DNA of 64,000 bases from Micropterix aruncella (GCA_944548615.1 OX155957.1:24893031-24957030), one strand, 5' to 3'; counted from the first letter of the stretch, positions 45,766-56,692 are shown. Notes: a model not told the origin generated them from the letters alone. Translations and numbers: made by a program.

Positions 45766-46205
45766 ATTGAGGATAACCGTCGATGGAAACCAATGGCTGT
45801 AGTTCGTCAACGCTTACGAAGAGCCTTCACAATGTAATTGCTCCTAAGTATTGTAATTCCCGCATGTATGGTAACAGTAACAGCTCCATCTTGTGTGCTG
45901 CTCAAATGACAATCCATTTTGCGCGAAACTTACGAGGGCGTCTTGCTGCGGTATAATCCCCATATTACTAATACCGGATATTATGGGATTATCCCCCGCA
46001 CGAACCGGGGAATTTGTATGTAAAATATAACAAGGTAGACAGTGACAAGGGGGGAGGGGAGAAGGACGGAGCCCAGACCCCCCGAAATTTCTCCAGATTA
46101 GCCCGCGCCAAAAGCCAAATGTTTCAAAATGTATTTTTTTTTAATAAAGCGCAAAATAGTAGTAGTATTCCAAGGAGTGGGGGCTTGTATCCAGCCCTTA
46201 ATGTC
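45766..46205. other. Spacer without recognised gene
   Basis: G/C-rich around 46045-46090. No domain or repeat copy recognised. Confidence 0.3.
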
Positions 46206-46209
46206 ACCT

Positions 46210-46532
46210 GAATCTATAAGATCTTTTGTAACTACCCACTTTGTGGTTGGGTCACTGCTCTGCTAGAAGCTCGGTACTGCTTACCAGTCCACACAGATCA
46301 CTTACCTTTAAGTTGGGCAGATCGCTGGGTTCGAAAAAGCTCGTCCTAGTAAACTGTGTCTCTTTGCGGCGACTGGGCAGCGACCAACGATGTGTATGCT
46401 GTCCACATATTCGGCAGTCCTTGCTCTCGGCTAAGCCAAGGTTGAATAGATGTGCTCTAAGGGCCGTGTATCCGGTGAGTAGACCGATACACGGCCTAAG
46501 GTTCTTCTTGCTCGTGTCAAGAGCAAATTAAC
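46210..46532 (-). pseudogene. LINE ORF2 C-terminal fragment (RNase H-type LINE)
   Basis: Minus strand: LRPCIGLLTGYTALRAHLFN, then LGLAESKDCRICGQ, the start of the zinc knuckle. A frameshift follows, after which SFFEPSDLPNLKVSDLCGLV precedes the stop near 46255. The pattern (GLLTGHxxLRxHLxxxGxxxxxxCRxC) marks the end of I/R1-type LINE proteins. Truncated and frameshifted. Confidence 0.6.
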
Positions 46533-46705
46533 ATTAAAGTAATATTTATAGACCATGGATACTCTAGATAGGCTTAGCGCATAATTACAAAAAACAGTGA
46601 GACAAAATATCACCATATCTAGACATAATATCACCATATGTAGAAAAAGAAAGGAATGAAGTAAACCACCCAAATATGCAATTAAATCAATCAGACACTA
46701 AGATG

Positions 46706-46897
46706 TGGATTTTTCCGATTATAAAAATTCTGTTTGTAATTTTGGCTACCGTGCCAATGACACATCATCTACCGAGACAAGCTTTTCAACAATGGAAACG
46801 ATACAATCGAAAATATTTAAGACCCTTATTCCAAATAAAATTGCATAAAGGAAATGTTTTTGCTTTTAGGTATCAGTGGAAAAAAATACCTTTATAA
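46706..46897 (+). CDS. Possible small secreted protein or first exon
   Basis: ATG at 46706 (or 46676) opens a frame with an N-terminal hydrophobic segment (IIKILFVILATVP) like a signal peptide, then AFQQWKRYNRKYLRPLFQIK. The W-K/Y-x-x-K-Y spacing is faintly like the I29-like pseudogene at 4165-4474. GTATCA at about 46870 could be a donor. The stop is at 46895-46897. No homologue was recognised. Could be chance. Confidence 0.25.
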   Translation, partial: WIFPIIKILFVILATVPMTHHLPRQAFQQWKRYNRKYLRPLFQIKLHKGNVFAFRYQWKKIPL

Positions 46898-47520
46898 TTT
46901 AGTCTATATATCACAAGAGAAATAAGGAGTTCAACACTTTTCCCTATAAGACCTAGAAAAATATATTCAACTTCACTTTACGGTTTTCGCTGGGAGAGCT
47001 AAAAGGATTTTTTTTTAAATATTCATACAATATTTTACCAAATCCTACAAATTATAAAATTAAAACATAATCAAAAATATTTATTTTCATTGGCTTCAAA
47101 GCCAACATTCCGTCGTATGTATACGTATATGCAATGTAACTAGACCTACTGCCATACTTTCACGCGTGACGTCATCTTCCATTGTATACGTATTACGTAT
47201 TTCATCGTATGTATGATTGGGTAACGCCGGCAACCCATCTCGAGGGAAAATGTTTTCCTAATCCATTTTGTTTGCCCCGCTCTCTCTTGCCCCGGCTTCC
47301 CCTCAAGTCGTCTGTGTAATGAAATTCTCGTTTCTGTGTATCGCACGAGGTTTATGCGGTATTCATTTACCCGGCTCACTCGTTTCATTGAGAAACACGA
47401 ACAATATTAGATTTCATGCTTTTATAGATGGGTAAAATCTTGTCTTTCATACGCTTATATGTACGTTCTCATGCGTAGGTCGCTGCGCAATGTATTGTGT
47501 ATTGATAAACAGCTTATAAT
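46898..47520. other. AT-rich spacer
   Basis: No recognised feature. An (AC)n and (AT)n microsatellite follows at 47538-47570. Confidence 0.3.
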
Positions 47521-47687
47521 ATTATTCTCAAATTTTGCACACACACACACACACATATATATATATAATATCACTGAAGGTGTAACTTTGACCAATTCGG
47601 AATTAACGGTTCAAATTACGTCGACTTTAGCGGCCTTATTGGGAACGGTTGATTTAATCATTTTACATTTGAAATTAATTTTCAGAT

Positions 47688-47887
47688 GAAATCAGTCATT
47701 TGCTACTAGCCGGGATAGTCTTAAGGGGATACAACCATTTTTTAAAACTATAATAGGCTCAGAGACCGTACCAAAAGTAGTCTACGAAGACAACGAGACA
47801 AACGAAATAACACCCCCAAAGGAGGACGGCCGTTTTGGCCTAGAGACGAATTACGATGATACATCATCGGATTTTTTTTATAATATG
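47688..47887 (+). pseudogene. Candidate host exon interrupted by the BEL element
   Basis: An acidic open frame (GSETVPKVVYEDNETNE, TNYDDTSSDFFYNM) runs from 47688 to the insertion point at 47887. After the element and its 5-bp TSD, the same frame continues from 52876 for eight codons and ends with TAA at 52900-52902. A/T-rich AATAAA-type signals lie 30-45 nt further on. A possible acceptor (TTTTCAG) ends at 47684, but its frame meets TGA at once; ATCAG ending at 47694 is the alternative. No family likeness was recognised. Confidence 0.3.
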
Positions 47888-48214
47888 TGTTTTGTTCCAA
47901 CAGCGCAGTTAAGTGAGTAGGAGAAATGAAACAGTACTACAGTTTATAAATCTCATTTTATTGTCGAATGTTAAATATGTATATCAAATTTCCGTACGCC
48001 GCTAGACAGTACTCCTTAATTGGCGCGTGGCGCGCTCTATCGGGCGAGTTACGCATCTCTACATACGGCGATCATTCGAGTAATTAAATCGCTGCTCGTG
48101 AGTGCGATAAATTGAAGCTACTGATTTGCCAACGATCATACCACAATTACAATAACATGAATATTTCGAATAGCAAATATAACATATCGAATAGCAAGTA
48201 TAAATTCACAAACA
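47888..48214 (-). repeat. BEL 3' LTR
   Basis: 327 bp. On the minus strand it starts TGTTTGTGAATTTATACTTG and ends GGAACAAAACA (TG...CA). Apparently identical to 52544-52870. Confidence 0.95.
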
Positions 48215-48376
48215 TACCGCCCACCAAGGGCATTATTCTAAATAATGGCCTTAATTAAAGTATTATTCACCGAACTTATCTACCAAACTACTGATACATT
48301 ATGAACTAAACAGTTGATTACATTAACAACTTAAATTAACAAATTTACAGAAACAGATAAATGTTGCTTTTAAGTC

Positions 48377-51300
48377 TTATTCTTTATTAACAGGTAATAT
48401 GCACAATTTAGATATAGGTCTTTTAAGAACTCCATTTTTGGTTTTTAATGTGACCACTCGCGTTATATTGTCAAGACCAGGATGCTTTTGATCTATTCGA
48501 CCCAATAACCAGCGACTTGGGGGCATATCAGATTCCCTGACAAGAACTACATCTCCTACTTCTGGTTCAGGGACCTTATGCGCCCATTTGTACCGATTTA
48601 TCATGCTTGTCAAGTATTCTTGCGACCAGCGCCTCCAAAAGTTTTGCAACATTTTTTGAACCATTTGCCACCTTTGCAAAGGACTGATGTTTGTCTGTTC
48701 TAAATAACGATCAGGTACTGCTATTAATGGTTCACCAACTAGAAAATGAGCAGGGGTCAAAGGAACTGGCTCGTTAACATTTTCACTGTTCACCACAGTT
48801 ATGGGCCTAGAATTTAAACAAGCTTCGACTTGATTGAGTAACGTACTCATCTCCTCGTAAGTCAAGGTCGTATCTCCTAATACTCGTTTAAGGTGAAATT
48901 TCGTTGATTTCACGGCAGCCTCCCATAATCCACCAAAATTTGGCGCATGAGGTGGAATGAAGTGCCACTCTGTACCGTTGGCCTCTAAATGTTCCACAAT
49001 ACCTTTCTGTAAGGAGAGCAAGTCTGCTAACTCACGTGCTGCTCCCACAAAGTTTGTGCCGTTATCGCTCCACATTTGGGCACAATGCTCTCGCCGAGAC
49101 ACGAAGCGGCGAAAAGCTGCTAAGAAGCCTTGTGTACTTAGATCGCTCACTACTTCAAGATGTATGGCACGCGTAGCCATGCATACAAATAAACAAATAT
49201 ATCCCTTGTGTGAGCGATGTCCTCGTCCTTTTGTAGTTCTTATATTAATAGGGCCTGCAAAGTCTACGCCGCTATGTAAAAATGGTCTGGCTGGCGTGCA
49301 ACGAACAGCTGGAAGTGACCCCATTAGCTGATTACTTACCCGAGCACCAATTTTAACACATGTGACGCATCGACGAATGTGTTGTTTTACTAAACTCTTA
49401 ACTCTGACTATCCAATATGCCGATCTTATAAAATTAAGAGTTAACTGTACGCCTCCATGTAATGTACGCTCATGAGCGTCTGCGACTATTAGTTTTGAAA
49501 TGTATGAATCATGGCTCAGTACTATTGGATGTTTTGTTTGGTTGGGTAGCGATGACTGTTGTAGTCTGCCACCAGCTCGGATAATGTCCTCATGATCTAA
49601 ATAAGGACACAAGGTTCTGATTTTACTGGTTTTAGATCTAATACTGCGGTTCTCCTTCATATGTAAGTACTCTTCTGAAAACTCCTTCTTTTGACATTCT
49701 CGCACTAGACATTTTAATGCTTGATCTATTTCTTTCCCTTTCAGGTATTTACATTTGTCGTCTGTGCGGGGTAAAAATCTCCTGCAAAATGCTACGACTC
49801 GTACTAACCTTTGTAGGGAAGAAAACTTCTCCCATGATGACTCTTCGTTCTTTATGCCTAAGTGTGTTTTAACGGACTCTAACTCAGTGTCTACGCTAAT
49901 AGTTCTTTTGTACGTAATTCTCTGTTCCTTCAAAAACTGGGGTCCTTCGTACCAAAAGCTTTGGTCTGGAAGTAGTTTTGGCTGAACCCCTCTAGACGCA
50001 CAATCTGCCGGGTTCTCCTTTGTAGATACGTGAGCCCATTGATTTGCATCCAGATTGGTAAGTATTTCCGATACGCGATTGGCAACGAACGTCTTCCATC
50101 GGCTAGGATGACTGTTCAGCCAAGCTAGAACTCCTGTTGAGTCACACCAGGCATGCACCTTTTCCTTTTCTAAACGCATTGCGTTTGTAACTTCTACTAA
50201 CAGCCTTGACAATAACAAAGCACCGCAAAGCTCTAGCCTCGGAATGCTTATTTGCTTAATCGGTGCCACCTTAGTTTTAGCCGTCAGTAAAGTTACAAGA
50301 ACCTTTCCTTTTTCATTTATTGTCCTCGAATATATTACTGCCGCGTATGCGGCTTTTGACGCGTCACAGAAGCCGTGGAGCTCCGTTGTGATGTCATTAT
50401 CTGTCACCCCCAACCATCGGGGTAAGTGAACTTTATTGAGGTTTGGTAACTCCATTCGATAGGTTTCCCATTCTTCAACAAGCACTGCTGGTAATTCATC
50501 GTCCCATCCTACTCCGGCGAGCCATAGTCTTTGTATAAACATCTTAGCCCATACAATGCTTGGAGCTATCCATCCTAACGGATCAAACAGCCGAGCAATA
50601 TCTGACACAATAGTTCTTTTTGTTGCCGGCCCAGACCTCGGCGGTAGCTGCACGGAGTACTTGAATTCGTCATTGCGACGAGACCAGATAAGTCCTAGTA
50701 TTTTAGTTGTGTCTGGTTCAAATATGTCCTTCTCATCCTTTCGTTCTTGTATGTTCTTCTGTTCTAGTTCTGGTCTTCTCTTCTTTTCGTTTTTGTTCTT
50801 TATATCTTCTTCATATCCATCTATGATCTCTAACAGTTCCTTATTATTACTGTTCCATTTTTGTAAGATGAATCCACCTTTCCTTAACAGATCTCTCATC
50901 TCTTTATATATCCTTTCTCCCTCTTCTACATTAGAACACCCAGTCATTAGATCATCCATTAGAAAACTGTGTTGAACTTTATTTGCAGCTAATGGGTATT
51001 CTTTTCCCTCGTCCTCGGCTACTTGGTGCAGAACCTTGACCGCCAAGTACGGTGCACATGCTGTACCAAAGGTAACGGTAAGCAACTCGTAATCTTTCAG
51101 TTCTTCATCAGGATTGTCCCTCCATACTATTTTTTGGTATTTGGTATCCTCTTCGGTAATCCGCACTTGTCTGTACATTTTAACAATGTCTGCCACGAGA
51201 CCTATTGGGTGTGTTCTCCAGCGTAAAATAATGTGACGAAGATCAGACTGCAAGGTAGGTCCTACCATCAAAGTGTCGTTTAAGGACACGCCGTTATCAT

Positions 51301-52339
51301 TCTTACAGGACGCATCAAAAACCACACGAACCTTTGTGGTGGATTTATCCTCTCGGACTACGGCATGATGAGGTAGGTACACACTGCTATTTAAATTTTT
51401 CTCTTCTCTTACCTGTCTCATATGACCTAAATTTAAGTATTCATTTATTACTTCTGTGTACCTTCCTTTCAATTTTGGATCTGCCAGAAACTTCTTTTCT
51501 ATGCCTTTGAATCTTCTGATCGCAATCTCACGACTTTTGCCGCCTATGCAGGAAGGATTCGGCTCCTTGAACGGTAATTTAACAACGTACCGCCCATCGG
51601 TTGTTCTTTTAGTAGTGCTTGCAAACATTTCTTCACACCTTTGTTCTTCGACGGTAAATATTTTTCCCTCAATTGGTAATTGTTCTTCGATTTCCCAGAA
51701 CTTTTTAAGAATATCGGTTTCGTTGACTTGTGCATGCATTGCTGTGATCTTCCTTGTACTAATATTATGTTCTCTACTTTCGGGTTGAACTACGCCAGAT
51801 AGAATCCAGCCTAAGGTAGTGCACTGTGCTACCATAGAACCGCTTGAATCCTTCTTCACGCCATCTTTCAGGATCTGGCTATAAATATCTGCACCCAATA
51901 AGACATCAATCCTATTGGGTTGGCTGAACTCTGGATCTGCTAATTGCAGATGATATTGATCTGTCCAATCTATCACTTCTATCCTTTTTTCTGGAAGATA
52001 AGAAGTGATGTTCTTCAATACATAAGCTTTAAACTCGATCTCATAATTGGGTCCTATTAAGGACCTCAATACTAATGTAACCATATATTTTGACACGATT
52101 ACCTTCTCCGCGCTAAGACCTGTTACTGTTCCTTGGATAGGAATTTTCTTTAAACGCAAGAGTTGAACTGCAGCTTCTGTAATAAAGGAAGCTTGGGAGC
52201 CTTGATCTAACAAAGCTCGCACTATTTGAAAGTCCTTAGAAGTTGATTGTAGCTGTATTAACGCAGTGGCTAATAAAACTTGTCTAGGCTTGATCTTGTC
52301 TGTCGAGAGACATGACACTAAGGGAACATTCTCCACCAA
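48377..52339 (-). CDS. pol: BEL/Pao Pol: protease, RT, RNase H, integrase
   Basis: A 1,320-codon uninterrupted frame; the listed start is TTG and the frame stays open upstream to about 52417, so the real N-terminus is lost. Domains by residue: aspartic protease with LLDQGSQASF at 43-52; reverse transcriptase with VFDASC at 340 and the catalytic MDD (FLMDDLMTG) at 461-463; RNase H with FCDASK (659), RLELCGA (701), WCDST (731) and NPADCASRG (776); integrase with a HHCC knuckle (H956, H961, C991, C994) and Asp/Asp/Glu at about 1026, 1092 and 1139; then a DUF5641-type tail. An unusual Lys/Glu-rich insert lies at 510-540 between RT and RNase H. The enzyme copies RNA to DNA and integrates it. All key residues are present, so the enzymatic part may work, but Gag must come from elsewhere. 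Confidence 0.93.
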   Translation of the reverse strand: MVENVPLVSCLSTDKIKPRQVLLATALIQLQSTSKDFQIVRALLDQGSQASFITEAAVQLLRLKKIPIQGTVTGLSAEKVIVSKYMVTLVLRSLIGPNYEIEFKAYVLKNITSYLPEKRIEVIDWTDQYHLQLADPEFSQPNRIDVLLGADIYSQILKDGVKKDSSGSMVAQCTTLGWILSGVVQPESREHNISTRKITAMHAQVNETDILKKFWEIEEQLPIEGKIFTVEEQRCEEMFASTTKRTTDGRYVVKLPFKEPNPSCIGGKSREIAIRRFKGIEKKFLADPKLKGRYTEVINEYLNLGHMRQVREEKNLNSSVYLPHHAVVREDKSTTKVRVVFDASCKNDNGVSLNDTLMVGPTLQSDLRHIILRWRTHPIGLVADIVKMYRQVRITEEDTKYQKIVWRDNPDEELKDYELLTVTFGTACAPYLAVKVLHQVAEDEGKEYPLAANKVQHSFLMDDLMTGCSNVEEGERIYKEMRDLLRKGGFILQKWNSNNKELLEIIDGYEEDIKNKNEKKRRPELEQKNIQERKDEKDIFEPDTTKILGLIWSRRNDEFKYSVQLPPRSGPATKRTIVSDIARLFDPLGWIAPSIVWAKMFIQRLWLAGVGWDDELPAVLVEEWETYRMELPNLNKVHLPRWLGVTDNDITTELHGFCDASKAAYAAVIYSRTINEKGKVLVTLLTAKTKVAPIKQISIPRLELCGALLLSRLLVEVTNAMRLEKEKVHAWCDSTGVLAWLNSHPSRWKTFVANRVSEILTNLDANQWAHVSTKENPADCASRGVQPKLLPDQSFWYEGPQFLKEQRITYKRTISVDTELESVKTHLGIKNEESSWEKFSSLQRLVRVVAFCRRFLPRTDDKCKYLKGKEIDQALKCLVRECQKKEFSEEYLHMKENRSIRSKTSKIRTLCPYLDHEDIIRAGGRLQQSSLPNQTKHPIVLSHDSYISKLIVADAHERTLHGGVQLTLNFIRSAYWIVRVKSLVKQHIRRCVTCVKIGARVSNQLMGSLPAVRCTPARPFLHSGVDFAGPINIRTTKGRGHRSHKGYICLFVCMATRAIHLEVVSDLSTQGFLAAFRRFVSRREHCAQMWSDNGTNFVGAARELADLLSLQKGIVEHLEANGTEWHFIPPHAPNFGGLWEAAVKSTKFHLKRVLGDTTLTYEEMSTLLNQVEACLNSRPITVVNSENVNEPVPLTPAHFLVGEPLIAVPDRYLEQTNISPLQRWQMVQKMLQNFWRRWSQEYLTSMINRYKWAHKVPEPEVGDVVLVRESDMPPSRWLLGRIDQKHPGLDNITRVVTLKTKNGVLKRPISKLCILPVNKE

Positions 52340-52522
52340 AGGCCCGAATAACGCTAGAGTATATAGAAGTGAGGTCCGACAACCTGGAAACCGATTGGAT
52401 TACCTTCAGATCAAACCATGGAAAGCTTCTTGAAGGCAATTATAATTTAGACAAGATTCCTTACATGGAGGACGACATTTATATGGAGGTAGAAGATATA
52501 TATATATCGAATACAAAACATT
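52340..52522 (-). other. BEL leader where gag is missing
   Basis: Only about 180 bp separate the primer-binding site from the pol frame, whereas the gag region in this family needs over 1 kb. The plus-strand frame across it is probably an antisense shadow. Confidence 0.6.
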
Positions 52523-52540
52523 ATCCGGCTCGAAGGACCA
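52523..52540 (-). promoter_or_regulatory. tRNA-Tyr primer-binding site
   Basis: Minus strand TGGTCCTTCGAGCCGGAT, complementary to the 3' end of tRNA-Tyr including CCA (recalled tRNA sequence). It lies three bases inside the 5' LTR, as expected for minus-strand priming. Confidence 0.85.
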
Positions 52541-52543
52541 ATA

Positions 52544-52870
52544 TGTTTTGTTCCAACAGCGCAGTTAAGTGAGTAGGAGAAATGAAACAGTACTACAGTT
52601 TATAAATCTCATTTTATTGTCGAATGTTAAATATGTATATCAAATTTCCGTACGCCGCTAGACAGTACTCCTTAATTGGCGCGTGGCGCGCTCTATCGGG
52701 CGAGTTACGCATCTCTACATACGGCGATCATTCGAGTAATTAAATCGCTGCTCGTGAGTGCGATAAATTGAAGCTACTGATTTGCCAACGATCATACCAC
52801 AATTACAATAACATGAATATTTCGAATAGCAAATATAACATATCGAATAGCAAGTATAAATTCACAAACA
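52544..52870 (-). repeat. BEL 5' LTR
   Basis: 327 bp; would carry the promoter and polyadenylation signals of the element. No core promoter could be assigned with certainty. Confidence 0.95.
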
Positions 52871-52902
52871 ATATGTTCTACAACTGTTTCTATGGAGGGT
52901 AA

Positions 52903-53397
52903 TCTCAAATAGCTGTGGGAAAAATATAAGGATAAAAAATAAAAAATAAATATTTTTTATCGCCTTTGGGTGTTAAACAATATTTTTTCCAAGGATAAGG
53001 AAAAGCTTTCAAGGTCCTTAATAATACCATTGATTTTATAAAATCAGTAATAATACCTACTTAAATACTCCTATAAAAACAATTATCTTGATTTTATATG
53101 AACAAAACTTTTTATTTTTAAACTCTGGTTCATTAAGGCGACGTACTACATAAAAAATAAACCGTATCTGAGTTTTTAAGCCCCGCTTACTTACCCCCTC
53201 CCCTGGCGACGGGGCAGGTAATACTTTTTTTGACTTATCTCGCAGCGATATTCACGCGGTGTCGATGCTGGACTATTCAAACTAGGTGTACACTATTGCA
53301 ATAGGATTTATATCGTGGGATTATGCAAGTATCAAGTACCTAAGCTGGTGAAGAAGGTTACGCTTTATAATAATCTAAACTTCAACATTATATTACT
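52903..53397. other. Spacer with a lone TTAAGGCGAC end
   Basis: TTAAGGCGACGTACTAC at about 53134 resembles one terminus of the TTAA MITE, but no partner end was found. Confidence 0.3.
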
Positions 53398-53640
53398 TTC
53401 CCGACTACCACTGGTAGGGAAAGTATTACAATCTTGCGGAAAAAATTGTTTAGATAACGACGGATATATCCATTTTGAGGTCCACCAATATGATTCTAGG
53501 ACGATCTTCAGAGAAACTGTCTGCCTGTTTGTAATCTCTCGCGATAACTGCCGAGCCCTTGAACCGGTTGAAATTTGGTATATAGGAATAGTCTCACCCT
53601 GGAATGCGCCCTTCACAAGAACTTGAATAAAGTATTTCAA
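53398..53640 (-). repeat. Distant SINE-like CA family relative
   Basis: CCCGACTACCACTGGTAGGG, AAAGTATTACAATCTTGCGG, ATTTTGAGGTCC and TCTGTCTGCCTGTTTGTAA keep the reversed order of the family's 3' half. Divergent. Confidence 0.35.
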
Positions 53641-53712
53641 TAAACCTCAGAAAGAGAGAACAAACCAAACGAAATTAATGACAGGCGTCGCATTCTATTC
53701 AAATTAATAATA

Positions 53713-55011
53713 AAGGGTCCGCCAAATAACTTTTTTTTTCGAAAATGCTATAAAAAAAAACTACTGAATATTTTTTCAAATTTCTTTTTTTATTTGAAAG
53801 TACAATCCCTCCGGTTAATGATGGAAAATAATTTCATTCTAATGGCTGCCTCGGCTGGCCATGCAGTAGCCTACACGATGGGTCCAATTTTTAAGTACAT
53901 TATCGATTGTGTGCAGCTGTATTTCACCAATGGCTTCACGAATATTGTCCTTTAAAGCGTCAATTGTCTCTGGTTTGTCGGCGTAACACTTATCTTTGAC
54001 GGCACCCCACAAAAAGTAGTCCAACGGTGTCAAATCGCAGCTCCGAAGTGGCCAAACGACATCAGCTCTGCGGCTGATAATGCGATTTTCAAAAACAGGG
54101 CGCAAAACATCAAGTGTAGCGTTGGCTGTGTGGCACGTAGCGCCGTCCTGTTGAAACCAAATGTTGCCAATATCCTCTTCTTCAATTTCTGTGAACAAAA
54201 ATTCGTTCAACATGGCCCGATAACGATCGCCATTGACGGTAACGGCCACTCCTTGCTCATTTTCGAAGAAAAATGGCCCAATTATGCCTCTGGACCAAAA
54301 TCCGCACCAAACAGTGACTCATTTTGGGTGCACCGGCTTTTCAATGAATGCGTGCGGGTTTTCTGTGCCCCAAATGCGACAATTCTGCTTGTTTACATAC
54401 CCGCCAAGATGGAAATGAGCTTCATCTGAAAAGATGATTTTTTTGGCAAAATCCGCATCTTCTGCAAGTCGATCGCAGGCCCACTTAGCGAAGCGAAAAC
54501 GCATTGGATGGTCAGTTGGCTTCAACTCCTGAACCAATTGGACTTTGTACGGCGTCATACCAAGGTCTTTACGCAAAATTCGTCTCAATGATGTCTGCGA
54601 AATGTCCAATTGTTGAGAACGACGGTGAACTGATGTTGATGGCGATTCACGCACACTTTCGGCCACAGCAGCAATATTCTCGGGTGTACGCACTGTTTTT
54701 GGCTTTTCATGCGTTGGTTTATCGATGAGGATGCCAGTTTCTTTCACTTTTTTCACAAGGTAACGAACATACGGAGCTGACGGTGCTTCTCTTCTTCCAA
54801 AATCCGTATGCAATTTTCGCACACATTCTGCAACATTACCATGATTTTCAAAGTAATGTCGCAAGATTTCCCAGCGTTGTTCAAGATACACAACCATATT
54901 CGTTCAGCGGAAGGATAAAACTAATTATCTGTCAAATCAGACATGAGGTAAGTGTTGCCATACACGAAATAAGCACTAGTTGAAAAAAAAAACGTTACAT
55001 GGCGGACCCTG
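53713..55011 (-). mobile_element. Tc1/mariner-superfamily element (DD41D type), 1,299 bp
   Basis: Inverted ends AAGGGTCCGCCAAATAAC and CAGGGTCCGCCATGTAAC (reverse strand) continue into T-runs. TA lies at 53711-53712 and 55012-55013. The complete length is retained. Confidence 0.85.
53839..54897 (-). pseudogene. DD41D transposase with one premature stop
   Basis: A single frame of 352 codons from ATG at 54897 to the stop at 53839 is broken only at codon 193 (TGA at 54321-54319, following VHPK). The start holds a helix-turn-helix region (WEILRHYFENHGNVAECVRK; STSVHRRSQQLDISQTSLRR). Catalytic residues: D158 in FSDEAHF, D251 in FQQDGATCH, and D293 in TPLDYFLWG, with 41 residues between the last two. 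Close relatives are widespread in insects (family knowledge). The stop looks like CGA to TGA, a CpG transition, replacing an expected Arg. It is otherwise intact, so it was lost recently. Confidence 0.9.
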
Positions 55012-55013
55012 TA

Positions 55014-55370
55014 ATATCATAGCGCATTCTGATGTTGTGAAAAATCGAAGTTTACTCCTCGGCGATTGTCTGTCGTGGCAGGCACAACCTGATGAAGTTA
55101 GTAGACGAAACCTTTCAGCTTTCAGAGCCATCGACAACTGCAAAGGCGTCTTGTAATTGAAACAAAGCTCACCCCCCGCGTGACTTACTGCTTTGGGTGA
55201 AAAGGCCCCATTTTAAATTTACATTTGTAATTTGCATTAGTGTGTATAATAGAATATTCTTGTTAGGAACCTATTATGTAGCTATGCTAATTAAATAGGT
55301 GTGATATTTTCAAACAAAAATATTTGATGCAGTATTAAATATCTTATTAGTACTACCATTGATTAATCTA
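55014..55370. other. Spacer
   Basis: No recognised feature. Confidence 0.35.
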
Positions 55371-55375
55371 TACTA

Positions 55376-56256
55376 TCTATACTAATATTATAAAGAAATA
55401 AAGTTTGTGAGGTTGTAGGGAGTAATCTCTGGATCTACTGAACCGATTTTGAAAATTCTTTTACCAATAGAAAGCCACATTAGTTGTAAGTGTCATTGGC
55501 TATATATTAATCCGAAAAATGAAAAGACTTTCTCGTGGTAGTCGGTTTTGCAAAGTAAGTCGGAGAAAAAACGGTCGAATGAAAACGTTTCTTACAAACG
55601 TGGCCTTAACGATGAGAGATATATGATTGAAATCTAGGAAAAAGTTGTAGAGATTGATAATGCCTACAAAAAGTCAGCGACATCATATGTCTAACTTTTA
55701 TATTTAAGTCACAAAGAGTAGTTTTTTATATTTAAAAAATAATTTAAATCGTTAGGTCAAGTATATTGGTCATATTATCAACAATTATAAATTCTTATCA
55801 AAATAAGTAAATTTATCGTCTCAAGTGTTTAAAACAAAAGACTTTTCCCTTTTACTGCATATAATTTCCTGTTTACTGCATAAATGATTAAAGAGATAAT
55901 ACGACATACATATGTATGGAATCGCGACCGTATATCGGGTTGGAACTCCTGAAAGACAATATATTTTGGTACCAAATAATAACATTACATCTAATATAGT
56001 ATACAGAGAAGTTTTGAATAATTAAAATAAACAAAATTTATTCAATCGTAATCATTTCATTCACTCATTTGAAACCCGGTAATATAGCTAAATTGGCATG
56101 CAAATACATACATACCTACATATGCAGTAAAAATATAACCCTCCTTTTGGCAGTGAGGAAATAAATCATAGCACTCAGTACTAACCGAACCACACTCATA
56201 ATTTCATCACAAGTAAAAATGTTTACCGCCCATCGAAGTGGGCACGGGTCAGCTAG
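55376..56256 (+). mobile_element. Lep1-type Helitron 1 (non-autonomous)
   Basis: Starts A|TCTATACTAATATTATAAAG and contains TACTGAACCGATTTTGAAAA. It ends with a stem (CCGCCCATCGAAGTGGGC), then CTAG|T at 56253-56256. This is the Lep1 family layout: 881 bp, no ORF, no TSD. Confidence 0.85.
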
Positions 56257-56692
56257 TTCTATATTATATAATCAATGCAACTACCTACTAAATGCAAAAC
56301 TCATCGGTGCTGATATAAGATAGGCGTGTTTTCTTTTTTAATAAAATAAACCTACCTCGAAACTGGTTAATACATCCATGTCAAACAATTGATTTTTTTA
56401 GTTTTCTAAATACTAAAGAGCATCATCATTTTGAGCGCGGCAGATTGTCCGAATTTGCTTTTCAAATTTCAATGCACGTACTAGGGATGTTAGGAAGCAA
56501 GTCACGTATTTGCTGCGTATGGCTTTCCTCGCGATACGTCTCTTTAACATATCAACATAACCAAAAGATTTTTCTGAAGTAAAAGAAATATCAGCCGAAG
56601 GCGTTTTCCGTCAAGGCGATTACAGGTCCCTGAAAACGTCTACAGACGTTTAGACGTATATTTGATTGTATTTTATACGTATTTATATATTA
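56257..56692. other. Spacer between the two Helitrons
   Basis: No recognised feature. Confidence 0.4.

Larger units (their letters stand above)
47888..52870 (-). mobile_element. BEL/Pao LTR retrotransposon, gag-less, 4,983 bp
   Basis: Two LTRs (47888-48214 and 52544-52870) enclose a pol frame. The 5-bp TSD ATATG lies at 47883-47887 and 52871-52875. The primer-binding site at 52523-52540 fits the 3' end of tRNA-Tyr. There is no room for gag between primer site and pol. The LTRs showed no difference when read side by side, so the insertion is very recent. Confidence 0.9.

Noticed and set aside
48957..51788. Plus-strand frames of 60-140 codons
   Set aside because: Antisense shadows of the BEL pol gene.
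52312..52572. Plus-strand frame of 86 codons across the BEL leader
   Set aside because: It overlaps the primer-binding site and LTR edge; no sign of a real gene.
53134..53290. Possible fourth TTAA MITE
   Set aside because: Only one end-like word (TTAAGGCGAC) is present and the interior does not match.
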